From Oscillospiraceae bacterium (GTDB taxonomy: Bacteria > Bacillota > Clostridia > Oscillospirales > Ruminococcaceae), in NCBI GenBank assembly GCA_019420135.1, contig JAHZHS010000144.1, positions 1 through 5,131 on the forward strand: DNA of 5,131 bases, read 5' to 3'. The number at the start of each line of letters is the position of its first letter. The first letter of the stretch is position 1. Below, in pieces: positions 1 through 5,131 of this stretch. The notes beneath the pieces were generated by a model. It did not search any database and was not told where the DNA came from. It saw only the letters and a list, made by a program, of their open reading frames with translations. Both the position numbers and the translations under genes were made by a program.

Positions 1-1673
1 TCAGACACCGCAACGGCACAGCCTTTATAAACAGAGGCGTCCTCCACGCTATGGGCACGGGCCTCGTACTCCTCCTTGGAGACGTTGAACAGCAGTTTGG
101 TATCGGCCGTCTGGGCCCCACGGCTGCGCAGCCAGGCAGCTGCCTCAAAGGTGCGCCCCCCCACATGCAGGGCAAAGCTGCGGGTATCCAACATGATACC
201 GGCCAGCAAAGCCTGGGCTTCCAGCGGGGTGATGTTGTCCTGAGAAGGCATGAACTGCAAAAGCTCGCAAACCAGCTCACTGGCGCTGGAGGCATAAGGC
301 TCATGGTAGAGCAGAATGGGGTTGTCAATATGGCCCACCGCCATGCGGTGATGGTCGATGACAACAACCCGCTGGCATTTTTCGTAAATCTTCTGGCTCT
401 CTAATAGGCGCTTCTGATAGGTATCCACCACGATAAGGAGCGTTTTTGGGGTGATGATCTCGTAGGTTTCCTCGGGCTCGATGAAGTTGTCACCCTCCCC
501 TGCCTCGTCGAACAGATCGATGAGCTGGCCTGCCAGGGTAGCGCCTCTATGTACCGTGATGACCGACGGCACACCGCACATCTTGCACATGCGCAGTACG
601 CCGATGGCCGATCCCATGGCATCCAGGTCGCTCATGCTGTGGCCCATGATGAGCACACTGTCACTCTGGCGGATCTGGTCCTCCAAGGCATTGGCAATGA
701 TCCGGCTGCGGACATGGCTGCGTTTCTCCACGCCGTGTGAGACGCCGCCAAAAAATTCAAAGCCGTCCAGTGTCTTGACCGCCGCCTGATCGCCGCCGCG
801 CCCCAGGGCAATGTCGATGCTCTCCCGGGCCATCTCCTGGCATTCGGCCAGAGTCTTGCCGCCGTGGCCCACGCCGATGGACAGTGTCAGCGAACCGCTG
901 GGATGCAACGCCCGGACCTTGTCCAGAATGTCAAAACGATGTTTGATCATGCGGCGGATATGCCGTTCCTCCACCACCGCAATATAACGGCTGTTAGAGA
1001 CACGGCGCAGAAAACCGGTGGTCTGGCCGATGTACTCCTCCAACAGGCGGTTGATGGCCTCCTGCTCGTGGGCCTGCTCCGAGTCCTTCATGTCGGTGAA
1101 GAGCTCGTCGTAGCTGTCAATGACAATGATCATACAGGCAGGACGGCTGGCCGTGTACTCATCCAAAGTATCTTTATAGAAGGTATCGTCCACGAGATAG
1201 ACAATGCTTGCCCCACTGGAAGTGGGGCTGGGGCTGGCATAGGCGGTAAAGCGGATGCCGTTGACGATGATATCCTGCCCGTGAGGGCGGGAGCAGACCG
1301 CCATATCCAGGCCGGGCAGCAGTTTGTCCACCGGCGTGAGAACGGCATCGCTGCCGGCAAGGACACTGTCCTTGAAATAAGAATTATACCACAAAACAGA
1401 GTTGCCGGACATCAGGAAAACCGGCAGCGGAAGCTGAGCCAGCGAATACTGTACCTTGCTGCCGCCAAAGACGTTGCCGCTGAGATTCTGTGCAATAAAG
1501 GTGCGGACACGACGGCGGTTGGTTATGATGAGAATCACCGCCGCCGCCAATACGATCACCGGGGCCAGCAGCCAATAGGGTGCATACAGCGCCACCGGCA
1601 CGGCCAGCGCCACACAGCACAGGATCAGCAGAACCATAATGGCCGCAGTGTCCAGGCGTAACTTGTTTTTCAT
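1..1673 (-). CDS. gdpP: GdpP-type cyclic-di-AMP phosphodiesterase (membrane DHH phosphoesterase), C-terminus cut by window edge
   Basis: Hydrolyses c-di-AMP to pApA at the membrane, controlling the second messenger for potassium, osmotic and wall homeostasis (family knowledge). 557 residues are visible; relatives have about 650-660, so roughly the last 100, mostly DHHA1, lie outside. Seen in order: two hydrophobic membrane segments (about residues 10-27 and 33-52), a PAS-like region (about 60-160), a degenerate GGDEF domain (about 165-300, keeping SLTLSIGVG at 261-269 but with SNSRY at 226-230 where the GGDEF signature would lie), then the DHH domain. All expected metal ligands are present: H345, D349 and D351 in GHSMSDLDAMGS, D417 in VVVDTY, D440-H441-H442, and D496 in MLDTR. 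The start is well fixed: an in-frame TGA lies three codons upstream and GAGGAA sits at 1679-1684. No clear promoter of its own is visible, so read-through from rnj is likely (inference). DHH-type RecJ or NrnA is excluded by the membrane/PAS/GGDEF N-terminus. Confidence 0.95.
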   Translation of the reverse strand, partial: MKNKLRLDTAAIMVLLILCCVALAVPVALYAPYWLLAPVIVLAAAVILIITNRRRVRTFIAQNLSGNVFGGSKVQYSLAQLPLPVFLMSGNSVLWYNSYFKDSVLAGSDAVLTPVDKLLPGLDMAVCSRPHGQDIIVNGIRFTAYASPSPTSSGASIVYLVDDTFYKDTLDEYTASRPACMIIVIDSYDELFTDMKDSEQAHEQEAINRLLEEYIGQTTGFLRRVSNSRYIAVVEERHIRRMIKHRFDILDKVRALHPSGSLTLSIGVGHGGKTLAECQEMARESIDIALGRGGDQAAVKTLDGFEFFGGVSHGVEKRSHVRSRIIANALEDQIRQSDSVLIMGHSMSDLDAMGSAIGVLRMCKMCGVPSVITVHRGATLAGQLIDLFDEAGEGDNFIEPEETYEIITPKTLLIVVDTYQKRLLESQKIYEKCQRVVVIDHHRMAVGHIDNPILLYHEPYASSASELVCELLQFMPSQDNITPLEAQALLAGIMLDTRSFALHVGGRTFEAAAWLRSRGAQTADTKLLFNVSKEEYEARAHSVEDASVYKGCAVAVS

Positions 1674-1787
1674 CGTACTTCCTCAACTGAATCCCCGCAG
1701 AGCTTGCGCAACGCGTGGCAAAGCGCGAGTGACATAAGAAAACAAAGGTTCTGCAAGAACTGCGAAGCATCGCAAAATCGCTGAAAG

Positions 1788-1857
1788 GCGGCAGATGCGA
1801 GGCAGAGGGCTGTAGCCTTCCTTGATGGAAGGCAAAGCCCGATCACGCGGCAGATGC
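1788..1857. repeat. 11-bp direct repeat GCGGCAGATGC flanking the central hairpin
   Basis: GCGGCAGATGC occurs at 1788-1798 and again at 1847-1857 in the same orientation, one copy on each side of the hairpin at 1807-1840. The right copy is also part of the small CGGC/GCCG hairpin at 1848-1859. An exact 11-mer twice within 70 bases is unlikely by chance, but no function can be assigned from the sequence. Confidence 0.5.
1807..1840. other. Strong two-part hairpin inside the intergenic element
   Basis: GGGCT (1807-1811) pairs with AGCCC (1836-1840), and GCCTTCC (1815-1821) pairs with GGAAGGC (1827-1833) around a five-base loop, with a small 3x2 internal loop between the two stems. No run of T follows on either strand, so it is not a canonical intrinsic terminator. 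In an rnj-gdpP transcript it could act as a stability or processing element (inference). Confidence 0.55.
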
Positions 1858-1920
1858 CGTCTTGCAGATAGAATTTTGCGGCTTTGTTTTCTTATGGAAC
1901 CGCGCAGAACGGGGGTGGGT

Positions 1921-3864
1921 TTACACTTCCATCAGGATGGGCAGGATCATGGGACTGCGCTTGGTCTTGCGGTAAATATAGCTGGAGAGTGCCTCCCGTA
2001 CCCGGGTCTTGAGGCTGTTCCAGTCATGGGCATGATCGGCCAGGGCACGGTCCAGCGCCATCTCAACCTGGGCGCGGGCACCGTCCATGAGTTCTTCGCT
2101 CTCGCGGACATAGACGAAACCGCGGGAAACCAGTTCCGGTCCTGCCAGTACACGGCTGCTGCGGCCGTCGATGGTGACGGTAACGACAATGATGCCGTCC
2201 TCCGACAGATGGTGACGGTCACGCAGCACCACATTGCCCACGTCCCCCACGCCGTAGCCGTCCACCATGACGGCGCCTGCAGGCACAGTGCCCTCCAATG
2301 TCAGGGAATCCCGGGAAAGGCGCAGGTTCTGGCCATTCTCTGCAATATAGATATTCTGCTTGGGGATATAGCCCAGATGCTCCGCCGTCTCGGCGTGGCG
2401 CTTGAGCTGCTTGAACTCGCCGTGCACCGGCAGGAAATACTGCGGATGGGCGAGGGTCAGCATCAGCTTCTGCTCCTCCTGGCATGCGTGGCCGGAGACA
2501 TGGGTATCGTACATATTTTCATAGATGACCTCGGCGCCCAGGGCCAGCAGGCCATTGACCACCTTGGTAACCGTCTTTTCGTTGCCGGGGATGGGCCGGG
2601 CCGAGATGATGATGAAATCGCCGGGGCCGACCTTGACGTTGCGGTGGCTGGCCTGGGCCATACGGGACAGCGCCGACAGCGGCTCGCCCTGGCTACCTGT
2701 GGTGATGAGAACCACCTTTTCGGGCGGGTATTTATTAACCTCCTCAATATCGATGAGGACGGTATCGGGCACATGCAGATAGCCCAGTTCCTTCGCCATC
2801 TCGGTATTGGAGACCATGCTGCGGCCATTGACCGCCACCTTGCGGCCCGACTCGATGGCCAGGTCGATGATCTGCTGGATGCGGTAAATATTGGAAGCAA
2901 AGGTCGCCACAATGATCCGCTTGTTGCGTGCACGGGCAAACAGGCCGCGGACACCCTCGGCTACCGTTTGTTCGGTGGCAGTGAAGCCCGGGCGCTCAGC
3001 GTTGGTGGAGTCCGCCAGCAGAGCCAGCACACCGCGGCGGCCGTACTCGGCAATGGTGGACAAATCGGTCACGGCATCCCCGGACAGCGGCGTATAGTCG
3101 ATCTTAAAGTCGCCGGTGTGGATGACGATGCCCGCCGGGCACTCAATGGCAAAGGCCAGTGCGTCGGGAATGGAATGGTTGACATGGATGGGCTCCACGG
3201 TGAAGCAGCCCAGGCGGACCTTCTGGCGGGGACGAATCTCCACAAAGGTGGTACTGGAGGCCAGGCCGTGCTCCTCCAATTTGTTGCGGATGAGGCCGAT
3301 GGTCAGTTTCGCCGCATAGATGGGCACATTGAACTGACGCAGCAGGTACGGCAGGCTGCCGATATGATCCTCATGGCCGTGGGTGATGAAGATGCCCTTG
3401 ATGCGGTCCTTGTTTTCCAGCACATAGGTGAAGTCGGGGATGACAAGATCCACGCCGAACATATCGGAATCCGGGAACACCAGACCGCAGTCAATGAGGA
3501 TCATATCCCCCTGGCACTCATACAGGGTAATGTTTTTGCCCACCTCTCCCAGACCGCCCAGCGGGCAGATGTGCATGGGAATGGCCGGGGTGTCGGCCTG
3601 AAGATTCTGGCCGCGGCGGCCACGGGGTGCGCGGCTACGTGGTTCCTGTGCCGGCTTGACCGCCTGCTGCACCGTTTTGGATGCCTGCTGGGCAGCCGTC
3701 CTGCGGGGACGCTGGGGACGGCGGGGCTTTGCTGTATTCTGTACGGCATCCCCCTGCTGTGCAGGCTGTGCCGCTTTGGCCACAGGCTGGCGCCGGGGGC
3801 GGCGCTGAGTTGCGCGCGGATTTTTTGCCTTTTCGGGCTGATGCTTGTCGTTGAAATCTTCCAT
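1921..3864 (-). CDS. rnj: Ribonuclease J, with a long basic N-terminal extension
   Basis: Metallo-beta-lactamase/beta-CASP ribonuclease with 5'-to-3' exonuclease and endonuclease activity in mRNA decay and rRNA maturation; cytoplasmic, usually oligomeric (family knowledge). 647 residues against 555 in B. subtilis RNase J1. Residues 1-93 are a low-complexity Arg/Gln/Pro/Ala tail; the catalytic core starts near PMHICPLGGLGEVGKN. Motifs seen: HGHEDH (162-167), H230 in VNHSIPD, D252 in HTGDFK, DSTNAE (285-290), H459 in VSGHA and H481 in PVHGE. The last two are 22 residues apart, as H368 and H390 are in J1. The C-terminal oligomerisation domain spans about 540-647. The start at 3864 is chosen because GGAGG lies five bases upstream; the frame is open to 4065, but that part looks like leader. 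Its promoter is at 4149-4177, and gdpP follows 247 bases downstream. Whether this is functionally J1 or J2 cannot be decided here. Confidence 0.97.
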   Translation of the reverse strand: MEDFNDKHQPEKAKNPRATQRRPRRQPVAKAAQPAQQGDAVQNTAKPRRPQRPRRTAAQQASKTVQQAVKPAQEPRSRAPRGRRGQNLQADTPAIPMHICPLGGLGEVGKNITLYECQGDMILIDCGLVFPDSDMFGVDLVIPDFTYVLENKDRIKGIFITHGHEDHIGSLPYLLRQFNVPIYAAKLTIGLIRNKLEEHGLASSTTFVEIRPRQKVRLGCFTVEPIHVNHSIPDALAFAIECPAGIVIHTGDFKIDYTPLSGDAVTDLSTIAEYGRRGVLALLADSTNAERPGFTATEQTVAEGVRGLFARARNKRIIVATFASNIYRIQQIIDLAIESGRKVAVNGRSMVSNTEMAKELGYLHVPDTVLIDIEEVNKYPPEKVVLITTGSQGEPLSALSRMAQASHRNVKVGPGDFIIISARPIPGNEKTVTKVVNGLLALGAEVIYENMYDTHVSGHACQEEQKLMLTLAHPQYFLPVHGEFKQLKRHAETAEHLGYIPKQNIYIAENGQNLRLSRDSLTLEGTVPAGAVMVDGYGVGDVGNVVLRDRHHLSEDGIIVVTVTIDGRSSRVLAGPELVSRGFVYVRESEELMDGARAQVEMALDRALADHAHDWNSLKTRVREALSSYIYRKTKRSPMILPILMEV

Positions 3865-3899
3865 TGAAACCTCCGTCTGGTTGCTCGGCAAGACAGGCG

Positions 3900-3916
3900 T
3901 CCGCACCATCGGCGGA
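3900..3916 (-). other. Hairpin in the rnj leader close to the ribosome binding site
   Basis: TCCGC and GCGGA form a perfect 5-bp stem with a 7-base loop, about 20 bases upstream of the rnj Shine-Dalgarno sequence in the predicted leader. It does not cover the Shine-Dalgarno itself. It may be a structural element of the leader or chance in GC-rich DNA. Confidence 0.35.
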
Positions 3917-4065
3917 TGCCCGGCCCTGCTGCAAGATATGCGTAATGTATTTGTGTCGCGGCTTGGCCGCAGTATTCCAAGAATTGGAGAGCGCGGGATT
4001 TCTGCTGTTCCGTCAGCACAGCGCAAGAATTGCACTATATTCCGCCGAATCCACTCACACAGCAT

Positions 4066-4110
4066 CCCGTCTCGGGGCGCGAAAAGCCCGCCTGTCAGGC
4101 GCGGCCGGGC
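4066..4110 (-). promoter_or_regulatory. Candidate attenuator-like set of mutually exclusive hairpins in the rnj leader
   Basis: Read as rnj leader RNA, the block GCCCG (plus-strand positions 4106-4110) can pair with CGGGC (4086-4090), followed at once by UUUUC, which looks like a weak intrinsic terminator. The same CGGGC can instead pair through GGGC with the next GCCC (4075-4078), and those bases in turn overlap a CCCG/CGGG hairpin at 4066-4076. An interrupted palindrome CGCCTG-T-CAGGCG lies at 4089-4101. Competing pairings of this kind are typical of attenuators. However, only four U residues follow, and GC-rich sequence forms such pairings by chance, so confidence is low. Confidence 0.25.
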
Positions 4111-4148
4111 CCAAATGCCAGCAAAACACGAACATTGCAGATAAAAAC

Positions 4149-4177
4149 ATTATAATTGCTATTGGATAGCTTGTCAA
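4149..4177 (-). promoter_or_regulatory. Consensus sigma-A promoter for rnj
   Basis: On the minus strand there is a perfect -35 TTGACA (4172-4177) and a perfect -10 TATAAT (4149-4154) with the optimal 17-bp spacer. Transcription would start near A4142, giving an rnj leader of about 278 bases. The spacer contains a short inverted repeat, GCTA-N5-TAGC (4158-4170), that could be an operator half-site pair, though it is weak. A full-consensus promoter suggests high basal transcription, which suits a major ribonuclease. Confidence 0.85.
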
Positions 4178-4201
4178 TTCTGAGACCGGGTGCCGTCCCC
4201 C

Positions 4202-4230
4202 TTGCCTGACATCCTCAAAGCGGGTATAAT
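4202..4230 (+). promoter_or_regulatory. Sigma-A promoter for rnhA-mnmA
   Basis: A -35-like TTGCCT (4202-4207, four of six consensus bases) is followed after 17 bp by a perfect -10 TATAAT (4225-4230). A start near 4236-4237 would give a leader of about 52 bases ending at the rnhA AGGAG (4278-4282). It points away from the rnj promoter; the two -35 boxes are 24 bp apart, so a regulator or supercoiling could affect both (inference). Confidence 0.75.
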
Positions 4231-4288
4231 GGCAGAAGCAAACCGGTATTTTCAATGCTCAGTATGGACAATATAGCAGGAGTTCAAC

Positions 4289-4750
4289 ATGAAACACATC
4301 GAAATCTACACCGACGGTGCCTGCAGCGGCAACCCCGGCCCCGGTGGCTGGGGCGCGATTCTCCGCTTTCGCACCGCCGACAAGGTATACGAAAAAGAGC
4401 TTTCTGGCGGGGAGGCTGGCACCACCAACAACAGGATGGAGCTGACCGGCCTATTGGAGGCTTTGCGCCAGCTGAAAGAGCCCTGCGACATTGACCTGTA
4501 CTCCGACAGCCAGTATGTCATCAATGGGCTGGAAAAAGGCTGGGCCAAGGGCTGGCGTGCCCGGGGCTGGAAAAAATCCGACAAATCCCCCGCTTTGAAC
4601 TCCGACCTGTGGGCACAGCTACTTGCAGAGAGCGAGAAGCATGTCATCCACTACCACTGGCTCAAGGGCCATGCCGGACACCCCGAAAACGAGCGCTGCG
4701 ACCGTCTGGCCGTGGCGCAGAGCAAGAAGTACGGCGGCAGACAGGCCTAA
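4289..4750 (+). CDS. rnhA: Ribonuclease HI
   Basis: Cleaves the RNA strand of RNA-DNA hybrids, clearing R-loops and primers in the cytoplasm (family knowledge). 153 residues, almost the same as E. coli RNase HI (155). Catalytic residues are all present: D9 in [17 protein letters not shown]51 in [11 protein letters not shown]73 in YSDSQYV, and D138 in NERCDRLA, with the flexible-loop histidine H128 in [10 protein letters not shown]. The basic Trp-rich segment [17 protein letters not shown] (80-96) matches the hybrid-binding basic protrusion of the E. coli-type enzyme. The start is firm: AGGAG at 4278-4282 lies six bases upstream and an in-frame TAG is at 4274-4276. It is probably the first gene of a transcript continuing into mnmA, since no terminator lies between them. 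Confidence 0.97.
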   Translation: MKHIEIYTDGACSGNPGPGGWGAILRFRTADKVYEKELSGGEAGTTNNRMELTGLLEALRQLKEPCDIDLYSDSQYVINGLEKGWAKGWRARGWKKSDKSPALNSDLWAQLLAESEKHVIHYHWLKGHAGHPENERCDRLAVAQSKKYGGRQA

Positions 4751-4784
4751 TTGCTGCCCCACCCAATCTAAAAGGAGATTTTCC

Positions 4785-5131
4785 ATGGATGGCTTCAATA
4801 CTTTTGAAAAACAGGACCGTGTGCTGGTCGGTATGAGCGGCGGCGTGGATTCCAGCGTGACGGTGCGCATCCTGCAGGAGCAGGGCTTTGCCGTGCAGGG
4901 TGCGGTGATCCGCTTTTCCCCTGCCCACGATGCCGCCGTAGCCGCCGCCCGGGACGCCGCCCGTTCCCTGGGTGTGGAAGTACACGTCATTGATGCGGCC
5001 GAGGCTTTTGAACGTGAGGTCGTTACCCCCTTCTGCCGGAGCTACTGCGAGGGCCGCACCCCCAACCCCTGCATTCTCTGCAATCCGGCCGTCAAGTTCC
5101 GCCTTCTGGCTGAGAAGGCCGACGAGCTGGG
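4785..5131 (+). CDS. mnmA: tRNA-specific 2-thiouridylase MnmA, N-terminal part only (runs off window)
   Basis: ATP-dependent thiolase that makes 2-thiouridine at the wobble position of tRNA-Lys, -Glu and -Gln, taking sulfur from a cysteine desulfurase relay (family knowledge). 115 residues are visible of a usual 350-380. The PP-loop for ATP, GMSGGVDSSV, is at 16-25. TPNPCILCNPAVKF follows at 92-105, where C99 matches the first catalytic cysteine of the family; the second cysteine lies outside the window. The segment between the first strand and this motif is short: after GAVIRFSPAHDAA it lacks the long WDD/EDA stretch seen in E. coli MnmA, so it may be a compact variant. The start has AGGAG at 4773-4777 seven bases upstream, and the gene lies 34 bases after rnhA. 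Another PP-loop enzyme is possible, but the TPNPC-x-x-CN motif favours MnmA. Confidence 0.88.
   Translation, partial: MDGFNTFEKQDRVLVGMSGGVDSSVTVRILQEQGFAVQGAVIRFSPAHDAAVAAARDAARSLGVEVHVIDAAEAFEREVVTPFCRSYCEGRTPNPCILCNPAVKFRLLAEKADEL

Larger units (their letters stand above)
1733..1896. repeat. 164-base element bounded by a perfect 15-bp inverted repeat, with internal hairpins
   Basis: CATAAGAAAACAAAG at 1733-1747 is repeated exactly, inverted, as CTTTGTTTTCTTATG at 1882-1896. Inside are GTTCT/AGAAC (1748-1752 with 1756-1760, directly abutting the left arm), GCGA/TCGC (1762-1765 with 1770-1773), a strong hairpin at 1807-1840, and CGGC/GCCG (1848-1851 with 1856-1859). As RNA on either strand this would fold as a multibranch structure closed by a 15-bp helix. 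The layout fits a small non-autonomous terminal-inverted-repeat element (MITE-like) or a structured intergenic RNA. No transposase is present. The flanks share only GA, so a target-site duplication is not convincing. What is seen is the repeat; its nature is inference. Confidence 0.55.
1674..1920. other. rnj-gdpP intergenic gap, non-coding
   Basis: These 247 bases between the rnj stop and the gdpP start hold no open frame I would call a gene. Just after the rnj stop there is no GC-rich hairpin followed by a U-run, and I find no convincing -35/-10 pair for gdpP. The central part is the inverted-repeat element described separately. The part next to gdpP contains the 8-bp palindrome TTGCGCAA (1704-1711) and CGCG-rich sequence, then the gdpP ribosome binding site. 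The simplest reading is a long spacer in an rnj-gdpP operon, but this is inference. Confidence 0.6.
3865..4288. other. Divergent intergenic region: rnj leader plus two back-to-back promoters
   Basis: This 424-base stretch separates rnj from rnhA. From right to left it holds the rnhA leader (about 52 bases) and promoter, a 24-bp gap between the two -35 boxes, the rnj promoter, and an rnj leader of about 278 bases (3865 to about 4142). The leader contains several small hairpins: 3900-3916 (TCCGC/GCGGA), 3976-3988 (TCCAA/TTGGA), 4021-4035 and the GC-rich cluster at 4066-4110. I find no convincing gene and match no known riboswitch class. Confidence 0.7.

Noticed and set aside
51..404. 117-codon plus-strand open frame opposite the gdpP DHH domain
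   Set aside because: It lies wholly over the conserved DHH motifs of gdpP on the other strand and has no motif of its own.
864..1661. 265-codon plus-strand open frame opposite gdpP
   Set aside because: It is also in register with the gdpP codons and explained by the same codon bias; no domain or start signal supports it.
1384..1770. 128-codon minus-strand frame starting in the intergenic gap and overlapping gdpP
   Set aside because: Most of it is an out-of-frame reading of the gdpP N-terminus, and the rest comes from the repeat element.
1807..1840. Intrinsic terminator for rnj
   Set aside because: The hairpin is strong but no T-run follows on either strand, and it lies about 80 bases past the rnj stop. 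It was kept as a structural hairpin only.
1822..3867. 681-codon open frame on the plus strand covering all of rnj
   Set aside because: It is exactly in codon register with rnj on the opposite strand, so it stays open simply because rnj avoids TTA, CTA and TCA codons. The product is His/Gly/Asp-rich with no recognisable domain, and no ribosome binding site is evident. rnj has complete family motifs.
3865..4065. Extended rnj start 67 codons further upstream
   Set aside because: The extra residues have no family similarity, while a GGAGG sits five bases before the ATG at 3864. The upstream stretch fits an untranslated leader better.
4149..4156. Plus-strand -10 box TATAAT at 4151-4156
   Set aside because: ATTATAAT reads as TATAAT on both strands, but on the plus strand no -35-like hexamer lies about 17 bp upstream; the minus-strand reading has a perfect TTGACA.
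4055..4255. 66-codon minus-strand frame across the promoters
   Set aside because: It would overlie both promoter elements and lacks a ribosome binding site; its hydrophobic patch comes from the AT-rich promoter DNA.

Overview
The window reads as ordinary chromosome of a GC-rich, Gram-positive-type anaerobe of the Firmicutes. My best guess is class Clostridia, in the Ruminococcaceae/Oscillospiraceae (Faecalibacterium/Gemmiger/Subdoligranulum-like). The evidence is a GdpP-type c-di-AMP phosphodiesterase, a J-type ribonuclease, strong GGAGG-like ribosome binding sites, consensus sigma-A promoters and an MnmA with the TPNPC-x-x-CN motif common in Firmicutes. The genus is inference; no rRNA or other marker is present.

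Layout: two genes lie on the minus strand. Ribonuclease J (rnj, 3864 down to 1921) comes first, then gdpP (1673 down past position 1, C-terminus cut by the window edge). The 247-base gap between them (1674-1920) has no recognisable gene, promoter or classical terminator. It holds a perfect 15-bp inverted repeat enclosing a 164-base segment full of small hairpins and an 11-bp direct repeat. On the plus strand, rnhA (4289-4750) is followed 34 bases later by mnmA (4785 to the right edge, partial). The two pairs are divergent, separated by a 424-base region (3865-4288). This holds a perfect-consensus minus-strand promoter for rnj (TTGACA, 17 bp, TATAAT), a good plus-strand promoter for rnhA, and a predicted untranslated leader of about 278 bases in front of rnj.

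Functionally this is housekeeping nucleic-acid metabolism: RNase J (mRNA decay and 5'-end processing), GdpP (c-di-AMP hydrolysis at the membrane), RNase HI (removal of RNA from RNA-DNA hybrids) and MnmA (2-thiolation of U34 in tRNA). I see no mobile-element gene, CRISPR array, tRNA or rRNA, and no clear new multi-gene system. The best leads are non-coding or peripheral: the 164-base inverted-repeat element between rnj and gdpP, the long structured rnj leader with mutually exclusive hairpins, and the roughly 93-residue Arg/Gln/Pro-rich N-terminal extension of RNase J.
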